Below the pieces are notes generated by a model, which saw only the letters and a list, made by a program, of their open reading frames with translations, searched no databases and had not been told where the DNA came from. 46,852 bases of DNA, from positions 1 to 46,852 of the forward strand of contig BBSL01000236.1 of the NCBI GenBank assembly GCA_001319865.1, written 5' to 3'. This DNA comes from Burkholderia sp. E7m39. GTDB lineage: Bacteria > Pseudomonadota > Gammaproteobacteria > Burkholderiales > Burkholderiaceae. Positions within the stretch are counted from its first letter, which is position 1, and each line of letters starts with the position of its first letter. Shown piece after piece: positions 24,650 to 32,969 of this stretch. The translations under genes and the position numbers were made by a program.

Positions 24650-25756
24650 TCACGACTCGATGACAGGCTTCGCGACCCCCGCCGGATGGCCCGCGACAGT
24701 TTCGAACAACTGTGCGTAGCGCTGGCAACAGGCATTCCACCCGAACTCGTCGACCGCCTTGCGGCTGCCCGCGCTGCTGGCGACCGCGGGCCACGACGCG
24801 TTGATCGAACGAACGATTTCCGGCAACTCGCTAACGTCGTCGAACAGCACGACATTGTCGAACTTCCTGGCCGCCCACGTCATGAATGGCGTCGAGCGCG
24901 CGATCAGCAGCGGCACTCGTCCGATGGCCTCGAAGAACGCACCGCTGACGAGCATCGAGTCGGCGGCGTGGGGAAGGATCAGCACGTCGCTGTCGGCGAT
25001 GCGCTGCGCGAACTCGGCATCGGACAGGAACTTCGCGTCGACGCGCACCGTATGGCCCAGCGCGCGCTTTTCGATAATGCCGTTGAGCGTGGCGAGGTAC
25101 GCGTCAGTCGCATGGCCCGCGATGGTCAGCTTGCTATCGTCCGGCCACACATCGAGCACCGCGTCGATCTGCTTGTATGGGCGTATCACGCCGAGCATGG
25201 AATAAAGCGGCTGCGCGCGCTCGGGTTTGGGCTTGGTCGCGGGCTGGCCGGGCGAATCCCAATAGAGCGGATGCGGCAGATATTGCGCGCCGTATTCGGT
25301 CTGGAAATCCGGTGCATGAACGATGCGGCAGTCCGCCAGCCGGCGCACCAGCGCCATAACACGCGTCGACAGGCGCCGGTTGAACCCCTCCGTATCGTGG
25401 ACATTGTGATCGTGCACGAAGTACACGACCTTCGCGCGGCCGATCATCATCAACGAGCAATAGAGCGCGAACAGCGCCGAGCCGACCGGGCTCAGGCGCG
25501 CCGTGCCTTTCGCCCGTTTGAACGGCCGATATTCGAGCCAGTGAAAAACGAGAACGTTATCCGGATCGAATAAATGGACGAATCCGCCTTTGAGTAAGCC
25601 TTTGATCGACAGCGGCTGCACGTCATATCCGATCGACCGGTACAGATCTTTCTGTATTTCTATATAGCGGTTGGTCGGATTGGTAAATGGACACATCAGT
25701 AGGCACGGTTTTTTTACCCGCTTTGCGCCTGACGATTTTTCGGGAACATGAGCCAT
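24650..25756 (-). CDS. Glycosyltransferase (GT-B fold, GT1/GT4-like)
   Basis: A 368-aa glycosyltransferase. The N-terminal lobe has CLLMCPFTNPTNRYIEIQ and a membrane-associated segment (SPVGSALFALYCSLMMIGRA); the C-terminal lobe begins GVIRPYKQIDAVLDVWPD, has the nucleotide-sugar region SDVLILPHAADSMLVSGAFFEAIGR and ends with a helical tail. The E-x7-E motif of GT4 enzymes is only partly kept (only the Glu in FFEAIGR is clear), so the exact family is open. ATG 25756 has TGGAG nine bases upstream. Its upstream region is the long AT-rich gap 25757-26719. The donor sugar is unknown; with the FkbM and hydrolase genes it fits an exopolysaccharide or O-glycan role. Confidence 0.82.
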   Translation of the reverse strand: MAHVPEKSSGAKRVKKPCLLMCPFTNPTNRYIEIQKDLYRSIGYDVQPLSIKGLLKGGFVHLFDPDNVLVFHWLEYRPFKRAKGTARLSPVGSALFALYCSLMMIGRAKVVYFVHDHNVHDTEGFNRRLSTRVMALVRRLADCRIVHAPDFQTEYGAQYLPHPLYWDSPGQPATKPKPERAQPLYSMLGVIRPYKQIDAVLDVWPDDSKLTIAGHATDAYLATLNGIIEKRALGHTVRVDAKFLSDAEFAQRIADSDVLILPHAADSMLVSGAFFEAIGRVPLLIARSTPFMTWAARKFDNVVLFDDVSELPEIVRSINASWPAVASSAGSRKAVDEFGWNACCQRYAQLFETVAGHPAGVAKPVIES

Positions 25757-26719
25757 CGGTATATCTCCATTGAGCCAGACGTCTTCACGACAAAGGCCAT
25801 GGCGCATTGACCTGTTTCAAACCGTCCGCATTTTTATATTCGCGACGATTAAATGGAGCATTCACGCGCGCGCCGATTACTTCTTAAAAAATCAGCTTAG
25901 CACGCGATTAAAACGTCTCGCGCCCGGCGTCGGATTGAAACGCGCCAAGTGCGCGGGCGCATCCGGCATTTCTGGCCGATTATGTGGAGTGCGGCGTCAA
26001 ATGATGAGGCTTCGTCGCGAATTGCGGAGTGCCCTCTGATCGTTTTCCGAACACTTCATTCGGCAAATCAATTCGACCCGAATTCATTTTTACCGATTCC
26101 GGCTAGCGACTTTTTACTGCCACTTACTTATTGACCGGAAATTATGACCTTACATTGCCAGGGTCAGAAGAAAATATATACGGGGCAGCTAATCCTCTGA
26201 TCATCACATGAAAGCAGAATTTTTGCCACCTCTCTGAAATATCAGAAAGATTTCTACTTTTTGGCGAAAAAAAGCTATTAAGTCTATGAACGCGCGTCGG
26301 TTCCGCGTAGGATTTACCCATGTCGCGGCAAGGAACGGGAATTAATTGCCGAATGATCCGGGAACAGGCGGATCTGCTCGGGAAAACGTTTGCACCGCGC
26401 CTGCCGGAAGACGTGCCATCAGTATCGGCACGGGGGTTCAGTTGTTTCCACTGTTGATTGATTCTCTCTGACGCGCGATTTGGCTCGCCCGTACTGCTGG
26501 CCTCTGCACGCCCGTTGCAATTGAAATTCAATCAAGCGGCACATTAACGGTTTGGACAATATTTTCAGTGAATAGCTGCAGGGCGAAAAAGATTATTCGT
26601 CGATAAGCAGTGCGAATCAAGAGTGTTGGTCGGTGTAATTCGCCTCTGTTCGTTCGAAAAACCAAAACCACATTTTTTAAACTTTTTTCGGGATTTTCCC
26701 GGTGGTGGGAAGAATTCGC
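25757..26719. other. Long AT-rich, non-coding divergent region
   Basis: 963 bases between the glycosyltransferase (minus) and the lipoprotein hydrolase (plus), clearly richer in A and T than the genes around it, with many short A and T runs. A minus-strand frame of 129 codons exists (26142-26531) but has poor codon use and no ribosome site. Small inverted repeats are present, such as TCTGA-AATA-TCAGA near 26234 and GTGCC/GGCAC near 26414-26432. It looks like a complex promoter region, possibly bound by H-NS-like silencers or encoding an sRNA; no specific element is proven. Confidence 0.55.
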
Positions 26720-28279
26720 ATGTTAAAACGACGTCAATTCATTGGCGCCCTGACGGCGCTAGGCGGGAGTGTTGTACTGAGCGCCTGCGGCGGGGGTGGA
26801 TCGGAAGGCGGCAGCAGCGCGCCGGGCGCCGCAGCTCTGAACGCAACGGCACTGGCGAAGGCCGCTTCGACCAACGGCACAGCGATGCCGCCGGCGAGTT
26901 CACTGGTCGACGGGTCGGGCGCGACCTGGACGCTGTCGGGCGGCTCCGTGTACCGCAACGGCGTGAAGGCGGGGAACAACTACGGCGTGATTCTCGCCAT
27001 GTGCTTCAACGGCAACATCTACGTCGAGAACACCAGCAACCAGTGGTACCAATGGACGGGCACGGCGTGGCAGTCGTGCAGCGACCCGCGCAACGGCACG
27101 ACCTCGCCGGATGGCACGACCATTCCGTCGGCTTCGAACATCATCGACAAAACGGGCGCGGTGTGGACGCTCGTCAACGGTGTCATCCACAAGAACGGCG
27201 TCGTCGTGGGCAACAACTACGCCGTGAATCTCGTGCTGTGGTACGGCGGCAAGATCTATTGCCGCAATACGAGCGGGCAGTTCTACGCGAACGCCGAAGT
27301 CGCCGCGCAATGGCTGGCCTGTTCCGATCCGCGCATTGCCGTGGCATCGACGGCGGGCAGCTTCTTCGGCATGAACGGCCACTTCGACTACACCTATTCG
27401 CCCGCGCAGATCATTGCGATTCTGAAGGGACTGGGATGTTCGAGCTACCGCGTCGGCTGCACGGCGGACCCGAACCAGATCAATGCCGTCGTCAAGCTCG
27501 CGGCGGCGTTCCAGTCGGCGGGCATGACGCTGCTCGTGCTCATCAACCAGGGGCTCTACGACAGCAGCGGCAAACTGCTCGCGGGTGAGTCGGCTGCCTA
27601 CAGCGCAGCGTATTCGACGGCCGCGACGGTTGCCAGCGCGCTCAGGCCCTATGGCGTGTCGCTCTATGAATGCGGCAACGAACTGACGCGCGACAAGGCG
27701 ATCATCATCGATTCGACCAATGCAGGCACGAAGGCGCTCGACTTCAACAATGCGAACTGGCCGGTGATGCGCGGCGCGATGCGCGGCATGATCGACGGCG
27801 TCAAGTCGGTGCAGCCTTCCGCGAAGTGCGGCATCAACTTCTGCGTGGCGGACGTCGGCGCATCGGACGCCTTGTGGGACGGCATGCAGCCCGATGGCAG
27901 CGGCGGTCATCCGAAGGTGCGCTGGGACATCACGACGTGGCACAACTACGAGGTGTACGGCAACATCTTCAACATCGGCACGGATGGCGCCGGCCCCGGC
28001 ATCGACCTGCCGACGTATTGCAAGGCGCGTTACGGCGTACCGTTCTTCATCACCGAATGGAACACGGGCCCCGAGCAGTCGCAGACCTATCGCGCGAGCT
28101 ACATCACGTCGCAACTGGCTTCGTTCTATCAGGCGCGCAAGACGCACAACATCCAGGCGGTCATGTACTACGTGCTCGATAGCGGCAACAACACGTTCGG
28201 CATTATGACTAACGGCGTGCAACTGAATCCGCCGTATGGCGCCTTCGCGGGCTTTACGTCGGGCAATCCGGACACCTGA
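26720..28279 (+). CDS. Lipoprotein glycoside hydrolase (clan GH-A type) with two N-terminal repeats
   Basis: A 519-aa envelope protein. The leader MLKRRQFIGALTALGGSVVL has a twin arginine and a lipobox ending at Cys23 (LSAC), so it is probably a Tat-exported lipoprotein, followed by a Gly/Ser/Ala linker. Two homologous modules of about 70 residues (57-124 and 135-205) follow, each with a W-T-L core, a GNNY motif and a closing C-SDPR. The catalytic region (210-515) looks like a TIM barrel of clan GH-A: acid/base Glu321 in YECGNELTR and nucleophile Glu446 in FFITEWNTG. Start 26720 is the first ATG; GTGs at 26702 and 26705 are in frame. An intrinsic terminator follows. Substrate probably an extracellular polysaccharide. 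I cannot name the GH family. Confidence 0.8.
   Translation: MLKRRQFIGALTALGGSVVLSACGGGGSEGGSSAPGAAALNATALAKAASTNGTAMPPASSLVDGSGATWTLSGGSVYRNGVKAGNNYGVILAMCFNGNIYVENTSNQWYQWTGTAWQSCSDPRNGTTSPDGTTIPSASNIIDKTGAVWTLVNGVIHKNGVVVGNNYAVNLVLWYGGKIYCRNTSGQFYANAEVAAQWLACSDPRIAVASTAGSFFGMNGHFDYTYSPAQIIAILKGLGCSSYRVGCTADPNQINAVVKLAAAFQSAGMTLLVLINQGLYDSSGKLLAGESAAYSAAYSTAATVASALRPYGVSLYECGNELTRDKAIIIDSTNAGTKALDFNNANWPVMRGAMRGMIDGVKSVQPSAKCGINFCVADVGASDALWDGMQPDGSGGHPKVRWDITTWHNYEVYGNIFNIGTDGAGPGIDLPTYCKARYGVPFFITEWNTGPEQSQTYRASYITSQLASFYQARKTHNIQAVMYYVLDSGNNTFGIMTNGVQLNPPYGAFAGFTSGNPDT
26888..27334 (+). repeat. Tandem protein repeat inside the lipoprotein hydrolase
   Basis: Two modules, 26888-27091 and 27122-27334, encode related sequences of 68 and 71 residues. 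Shared positions include PxASxxxDxxGAxWTL, GxxxxNGVxxGNNY, the pattern GxIYxxNTSxQxY and CSDPR. The copies have diverged at the DNA level, so the duplication is old. They may be carbohydrate-binding modules. Confidence 0.75.
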
Positions 28280-28326
28280 TCGCGAGGCGATTCGGGGCGT
28301 GACGTAGTGTAGTGTCGTCATCGACG

Positions 28327-28361
28327 CGGCCTTCCCCTGCTTCGGCACGGAAGGCCGTTTT
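28327..28361 (+). terminator. Intrinsic terminator after the lipoprotein hydrolase gene
   Basis: CGGCCTTCC (28327-28335) and GGAAGGCCG (28349-28357) form a perfect 9-bp stem followed by TTTT. Its loop can fold further as GC-TTCG-GC, a very stable tetraloop. It lies 48 bases after the stop and close to the end of the convergent AraC-type gene. Confidence 0.88.
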
Positions 28362-28375
28362 GTCGTGCCGCCCGA

Positions 28376-29410
28376 TCACGAGCCGCCGCGCATTGCGGCG
28401 GCGTCGGCCCGCGACTCGCTCATCGACGCGCCGCGCTCCCTTCGCTCTGCTGCAGCCACCGCTTCTCCGTTGGCGATGTGCTTGCGCGCGCGATACTGCG
28501 TCGGCGAGACGCCGTATCGCTCCTTGAAAATGCGCCCCAGCCGGTTGCCGTCTCCCATCCCGCACCATCGCGCGATCTTGTCGATCGGCAATTCGGTGTC
28601 CTCCAGCATCGCGCACACAGCGGCGAAGCGCGTTCTGAGCAGATATTCGAGCGGCGTGATGCCGAACTCGGCCTTGAAGCGGCGCTGGTAATTGCGCTTG
28701 CTCATTGCCGCGTATTCGGCGGCGTGCGCCACGGAGATCGGCCCGCTGTAGTTGTCCCTGATCCAGCGCGCCGATTCGCACACCTTCTGTTTGGTCGTGA
28801 GCCCGAGATCGCCCACTTCGGCACGCGCGTGCTCGATCACCGGCGGGCTCAGCGTGCGCGTCACTCTGCGGGCCGCTTCGTGCCCGAGGTCGCGTTCGAT
28901 CAGCGCGAGCACCATGTCGATGGGCGCCGCGCGGCTCGCTTCCCGTCCGTCGAGACGCTCTTCGAACACCAGCACGGGAATGGGCGGCCATGACGACGCG
29001 ACCGTCAACGCGGGCGTCTCCGTCAACGTGATCGAGGTCAGGCTGCGCTGGCGCGAGAGCCAGGACACGAACGCACGATACGCGCCGCGTTGCCGGTCAT
29101 CCGGACACGCGACAAAGAGCGCATGAAAATCGGCGAGGCCGAAGTGGTCCAGCTTTTTCGTGCCGATCGACAGGTTGAACGAAACCTCGACCGTTCCTCC
29201 ACTCGACGACAGCAGCGACAGCTCATAACTCGTGGACTCGTTTTCTTCCTGCACCCATTCATTGGCGAGCCGAAACGCGTCTGCGACGACGCCCACCGTT
29301 GCCATCGAACATTCCTGCGAGATAACGAGACCAACGTGTTTTCGAAACCTGGTGTTCTCTTTCGACTCGTGGACGATTGACGCGACCGATTGAATGCATG
29401 AGTTCATCAT
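28376..29410 (-). CDS. GlxA-type AraC regulator (DJ-1/PfpI-like domain plus HTH)
   Basis: A 344-aa regulator. The N-terminal domain (about 30-215) resembles the DJ-1/PfpI-like domain of GlxA/FtrA regulators (HVGLVISQECSMATVGVVAD, then LADFHALFVACPDD). The C-terminal AraC domain has both HTH motifs: ISVAHAAEYAAMSKRNYQRRF and IDKIARWCGMGDGNRLGRIF, with YGVSPTQYR at the end. I prefer the ATG at 29410 because AGGA lies six to eight bases upstream; 29407 and 29434 are alternatives. It is divergent from the second glycoside hydrolase across an AT-rich gap and convergent with the first, so it is the obvious candidate to regulate this glycan locus. The inducer is unknown. Confidence 0.87.
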   Translation of the reverse strand: MMNSCIQSVASIVHESKENTRFRKHVGLVISQECSMATVGVVADAFRLANEWVQEENESTSYELSLLSSSGGTVEVSFNLSIGTKKLDHFGLADFHALFVACPDDRQRGAYRAFVSWLSRQRSLTSITLTETPALTVASSWPPIPVLVFEERLDGREASRAAPIDMVLALIERDLGHEAARRVTRTLSPPVIEHARAEVGDLGLTTKQKVCESARWIRDNYSGPISVAHAAEYAAMSKRNYQRRFKAEFGITPLEYLLRTRFAAVCAMLEDTELPIDKIARWCGMGDGNRLGRIFKERYGVSPTQYRARKHIANGEAVAAAERRERGASMSESRADAAAMRGGS

Positions 29411-29944
29411 CAGCGATCCTAACCAAGTAATCATCCTGCTCGCGAAAGAGAGTAGCGCAGAGCGTAAAGATCGGCCAGGGCTGTCGGTATATGACTAGAG
29501 AAGTGGCGTAATTGGCGGGGTGCGTGAAATTATTACTCGATCGGCATTTCTGAATGAATATTTCGCGCTTCGACCCCGGCAATCTTTTCGCTTTCAGCGG
29601 CCAGCCATCTGGCGGAAAAGACCGCGCAAATCCGGCTCAAATAGCCGCCCACCAACGCGTTGCGGGAATCGGCGTGGCAATTTCCGAAAAATCAGAATAA
29701 ACAAGGACGTAACGCGCATGTAACGTTATTTCGCTTATTTCGTATAACTCTGTTACATCCGTTTCATTTCGAGACCAGTCTTTCATTTTTTATCGGCCGA
29801 ATAAACAGGCCGATTCAGCGATTTACGCCATTAACACCGCATTTTGTGACGCCCGTAAATCGATTCAATTGGGGCCGGGCTATCCTCGGATGCGTTATGG
29901 CCGTTCCCGTCAACCGCTTATCCCGCCCGAAGAGTAAACCGCTT
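29411..29944. other. AT-rich divergent region between the regulator and the second hydrolase
   Basis: 534 bases, again richer in A and T than its neighbours. No frame has a good ribosome site. An in-frame ATG at 29897 could extend the hydrolase by 16 residues. It probably holds the promoters of both genes, with regulator sites that I cannot define by eye. Confidence 0.5.
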
Positions 29945-31384
29945 ATGCCCGAAAGGACCAATCATGCGAAACGACGCACGCTTCGAAACCTGGCCTTGCT
30001 AGGTTGGACATCGTTAGGACCGCTGTGGTCGTCGCTCGCATCGCCTTTGGCGCAAGCCGCTTCGTCGACACAAGCGGGGCCGCGCATGACCAACATGATC
30101 GGTGCGAACGGCTGGGCCGGTTCCGACAGCGACACGGCGATGTGGAAGAGGATGGGCATCAGCTGGGCGCGAGGCGCGGTGGGGCCTGGGCAGCCGCATG
30201 GAGCATCAGATGCCGTGCGTGTCGACAAGACGGGCAATGCCAGCGATGTCGATTTGCCCCCCATCATCTTGCACAACAACCGCAACGGCATTCACTCGTT
30301 GCTATTTCTCGGCTACACGCCCGTATGGAATGCGAGCGTGCCGGGCGACAGCAAATCGGCGCCCGTCGATGTCCATGCATGGGAGCGTTACGTCGATGCT
30401 GTCGTGACGAAATATCGCGCGCCGCCCTACAACGTGCGCTACTTTCAGATATGGAACGAGGCGGCGGGAAAGCTGTCGGGCGGCTCGCCGCAGGCCACTT
30501 TCTGGCACGGCGCGACGCGCCCCGATATCGCGGACCCGGACCACGCGCCGTACGAACGGGCGATGCAAGACTACGTGGAGAAGATCCACATTCCGGCGGC
30601 GCGGATCATTCGAAGCCATGACGCCTATGTGGTCTATGGCGGCTGGCCGGATCAGGGCGGACTCCAGACCTTCAGCGAATGGCTCGAGTATCGCAGCCCG
30701 AAATACAACCAGCGGATGCTCGACTGCGTGGACTATCTGGACACGCACTATCTTTGGGTCAAGGACTTCGACTATCTCTACGATCGCTACGTGAAGAACG
30801 GCCCTGCGCGCGGTCTGTGGCAGACGGAGATCGGCGACCGCTTCATGATCGACAATCACTATCTGCCGAGCTATTTCTTCCAGTTCGCCGTGTGGGCGCT
30901 CGATCGCAACTGGGACGATCCGAACAAGTATGTATCGATGGTCTATCACTGGGATGGCGTCGAGCCATTCAGATTGACGCATCGGGGACCGCCCGAGCGA
31001 ACGTACAACGCGTCGGGCCGAAGTCTGATCGTGCTGAACCAGACCGTCGGCGGCGTGCTGTCGCGTCTTCCGCAGAAATTGCAGTTGGGCGACGATGTGA
31101 CGGGCAGCGCGTTGTACTCGGACAAGTCGATTGTGATGCAGGTGAGCGCGCCGCCCGGCTGGCGAACGGTCGATATCGACGGCGTCGCCGCGCCTGCATC
31201 GGGACGCGCGAGCCTGCAGTTCATCGACGCGCTGTCGGGTACCGTGTCGCCTGCATCCGATGCTGTGCTGAAGTGGAGCGATCAGACGCTGAGCGTGCGT
31301 TTCAAGGTGCCGGCGCGGGTCAACGGTCAGGGCGCAAAGGGCGCGCCTCGACATCTTGCTTATCTCGTCGTGCGCGCATCATGA
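29945..31384 (+). CDS. Exported glycoside hydrolase, GH39-like clan A enzyme
   Basis: A 479-aa secreted enzyme. A signal peptide with paired arginines (RRTLRNLALLGWTSLG, ending AQAAS) covers about residues 10-40, so Tat export is possible. The barrel has acid/base Glu172 in YFQIWNEAAG, the A-N-E-type motif of clan GH-A, and probable nucleophile Glu295 in GLWQTEIGDRF, followed by a C-terminal beta domain from about 390. Start 29945 is chosen because the leader then begins normally and AAGAG lies upstream; 29897 is the alternative. It stands divergent from the GlxA-type regulator. Together with the lipoprotein hydrolase it could trim or degrade an exopolysaccharide; the GH39-like label is by motif only. 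Confidence 0.82.
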   Translation: MPERTNHAKRRTLRNLALLGWTSLGPLWSSLASPLAQAASSTQAGPRMTNMIGANGWAGSDSDTAMWKRMGISWARGAVGPGQPHGASDAVRVDKTGNASDVDLPPIILHNNRNGIHSLLFLGYTPVWNASVPGDSKSAPVDVHAWERYVDAVVTKYRAPPYNVRYFQIWNEAAGKLSGGSPQATFWHGATRPDIADPDHAPYERAMQDYVEKIHIPAARIIRSHDAYVVYGGWPDQGGLQTFSEWLEYRSPKYNQRMLDCVDYLDTHYLWVKDFDYLYDRYVKNGPARGLWQTEIGDRFMIDNHYLPSYFFQFAVWALDRNWDDPNKYVSMVYHWDGVEPFRLTHRGPPERTYNASGRSLIVLNQTVGGVLSRLPQKLQLGDDVTGSALYSDKSIVMQVSAPPGWRTVDIDGVAAPASGRASLQFIDALSGTVSPASDAVLKWSDQTLSVRFKVPARVNGQGAKGAPRHLAYLVVRAS

Positions 31385-31423
31385 GGCGCCGGACAGGAAC
31401 AGGCAACGTCGACGCGACGAGCG

Positions 31424-31441
31424 GCGCTGATCGGTCAGCGC
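31424..31441 (+). terminator. Hairpin after the second hydrolase gene
   Basis: GCGCTGA-TCGG-TCAGCGC is a perfect 7-bp stem with a 4-base loop, 40 bases after the stop. No T tract follows, so it is a weak or Rho-assisted terminator candidate. Confidence 0.45.
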
Positions 31442-31550
31442 GGCCGGGCGGAAACTGAGGAGAATCATTGAGTCTGCGCGCGGGCCGCGCGCGTGCGACG
31501 CGAACGCAGCTTCACGATATCCGCTGCGCGCTGCCTGCGCCGCTCATGAA

Positions 31551-31679
31551 CTAGAGCAGGCAAACCTGGTTCAGGTCCACCGTGCGCCGATACACGTTCC
31601 GGTCCAGCCACGGCACGTAAGTGTATTCGAGGTAGGCGTTTGCGCCGACAAAAATCCAGTGATGCAGCGAGGCGGACAT
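31551..31679 (-). CDS. Candidate 42-aa small protein
   Basis: An ATG at 31679 preceded by GGGAG (eight bases upstream) opens a 42-codon frame to TAG. The peptide is rich in aromatic residues (MSASLHHWIFVGANAYLEYT, then YVPWLDRNVYRR), without a clear signal peptide or full membrane helix. The composition is protein-like and unlike random GC-rich translation, which favours a real gene. It lies 207 bases downstream of the LysR gene on the same strand, with a palindrome at 31821 between them that could be an operator. No family recognised. Confidence 0.5.
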   Translation of the reverse strand: MSASLHHWIFVGANAYLEYTYVPWLDRNVYRRTVDLNQVCLL

Positions 31680-31820
31680 GAGAGTCTCCCGGGTACCGTT
31701 GCGCGGTGAGCCTGGAGGCGAGACGCGCCAGTTGCACCGTTGAATCCAGCATAGGTCTGCCCGTCTGCCGTCGCTATTGCACATACGGGTAGAGACGTCA
31801 TGCACTGGTTGTGGCGGGTT

Positions 31821-31832
31821 ATACCAAGGTAT
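31821..31832. promoter_or_regulatory. Palindrome ATACC-AA-GGTAT upstream of the 42-aa ORF
   Basis: A perfect 5-bp-arm inverted repeat, 141 bases upstream of the small ORF. On the minus strand it overlaps TATAAC, a -10-like hexamer. Its core ACCAAGGT is shared with the larger palindrome at 40450-40465. Confidence 0.35.
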
Positions 31833-31886
31833 GTGATGGGTCCGGCGATCCCCGAACACGGCGTGTTGCCATGCCCGCGTTCTGGA

Positions 31887-32813
31887 TCAGGTGCGCCGGA
31901 CTTGCGGCTTGTCTTGCTGCTTTTCCGATGCGCGCAACCATTCGCCGAGGAAGTCCATGAACGTCCTGAGTTTCGCGGAAAGCTGGTTGCGTTCCAGATA
32001 GATCGCGTGAATGTTTGCGTCCGGCAAGCTCCAGTCGTCGAGCAAAGACACGAGCGCGCCGCGCGCGAGATGACGGGCGATCTCCCACTGGGAGCGCACG
32101 ACAATGCCGCGTCCTTCGAGCGCCCATTGCAGCACGACCCCGCCGTCATTGCTCGAGAGCGCGCCGTCCACCTTGACGGTCTCCGTGCGTTTGCCGCGCG
32201 AGAAATGCCATGTGCCATAGGCCGATTCGTTTTCACGCAGCACGATGCATGCGTGATGCGCGAGATCGTGCGGCACGGATGGCCGTCCGTGCCGCTCCAG
32301 ATAGTCGGGCGCGGCACACACGATCCGCCGGTTTTTCAGCAGCAGACGCGCATTCACGCGCGCATCGGGCACCTCGCCGAAGCGGATGCACAGATCGAAG
32401 CCTTCGTCCTTCAGGCCGACCGGGCGGTCCGTGAGATGCAGTTGGATCTTCATGGCCGGATACCGCGCGACGAATTCCGATATCGCCGGTGCAATGCGCG
32501 CGCGCCCGAATCCGAACGATGCGTTCACGCGCAAAAGACCCGTCGGCTCGCCGCGGCTGCTCGTGACGAGTTGTTCGAGTTCGGATAGCTCGTCGAGAAT
32601 GCGTGATCCGTTCGACAGATACAGCTCGCCTTCGGGCGTGAGGCTCAGCCGTCTTGTCGTGCGGTTCATCAGCCGCACGCCGAGGCGCCGTTCCAGTTGC
32701 GCGAGCCGCTTGCTGACGGCAGGCGGCGTTACGCCGAGTTCACGCGCCGCCGCCGCCAGGTTGCGATGCCGCGCGACCAGCGCGAAGAGGTTCAGATCGG
32801 AGAACGCGTCCAT
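31887..32813 (-). CDS. LysR-type transcriptional regulator
   Basis: A 308-aa LTTR of the common CrgA/DmlR-like type. N-terminal HTH: DLNLFALVARHRNLAAAARE with LGVTPPAVSKRLAQLERRLG, then NRTTRRLSLTPEGELYL. The co-inducer domain starts about residue 92 (GLLRVNASFGFGRARIAPAI). The start at 32813 has GGGAG about nine bases upstream. It lies 156 bases downstream of the SulP transporter gene on the same strand, and upstream of the 42-aa ORF. No divergent partner exists, so its target is uncertain. Confidence 0.93.
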   Translation of the reverse strand: MDAFSDLNLFALVARHRNLAAAARELGVTPPAVSKRLAQLERRLGVRLMNRTTRRLSLTPEGELYLSNGSRILDELSELEQLVTSSRGEPTGLLRVNASFGFGRARIAPAISEFVARYPAMKIQLHLTDRPVGLKDEGFDLCIRFGEVPDARVNARLLLKNRRIVCAAPDYLERHGRPSVPHDLAHHACIVLRENESAYGTWHFSRGKRTETVKVDGALSSNDGGVVLQWALEGRGIVVRSQWEIARHLARGALVSLLDDWSLPDANIHAIYLERNQLSAKLRTFMDFLGEWLRASEKQQDKPQVRRT

Positions 32814-32969
32814 TCAATCAGGCTCCCGGAGTCTCCCGTTATTCATTCCCATGAGTTACGACGGGATTGCCTCTGCGCCAACCCAATCGTTCTGGTTAGC
32901 AATTAGACTCGATTCGATCTGTGCGAACAAGCGCGAAGCCGGGCGCAAGCGACCGTTAGAACGGCGCGA

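Noticed and set aside
26142..26531. 129-codon minus-strand frame in the AT-rich gap
   Set aside because: No ribosome site, no recognisable sequence, and the region is non-coding by composition.
31459..31556. TTG-initiated 28-codon frame with GAGGAG upstream
   Set aside because: The start is TTG and the peptide is Arg/Ala-rich; the ribosome-like site is probably chance.
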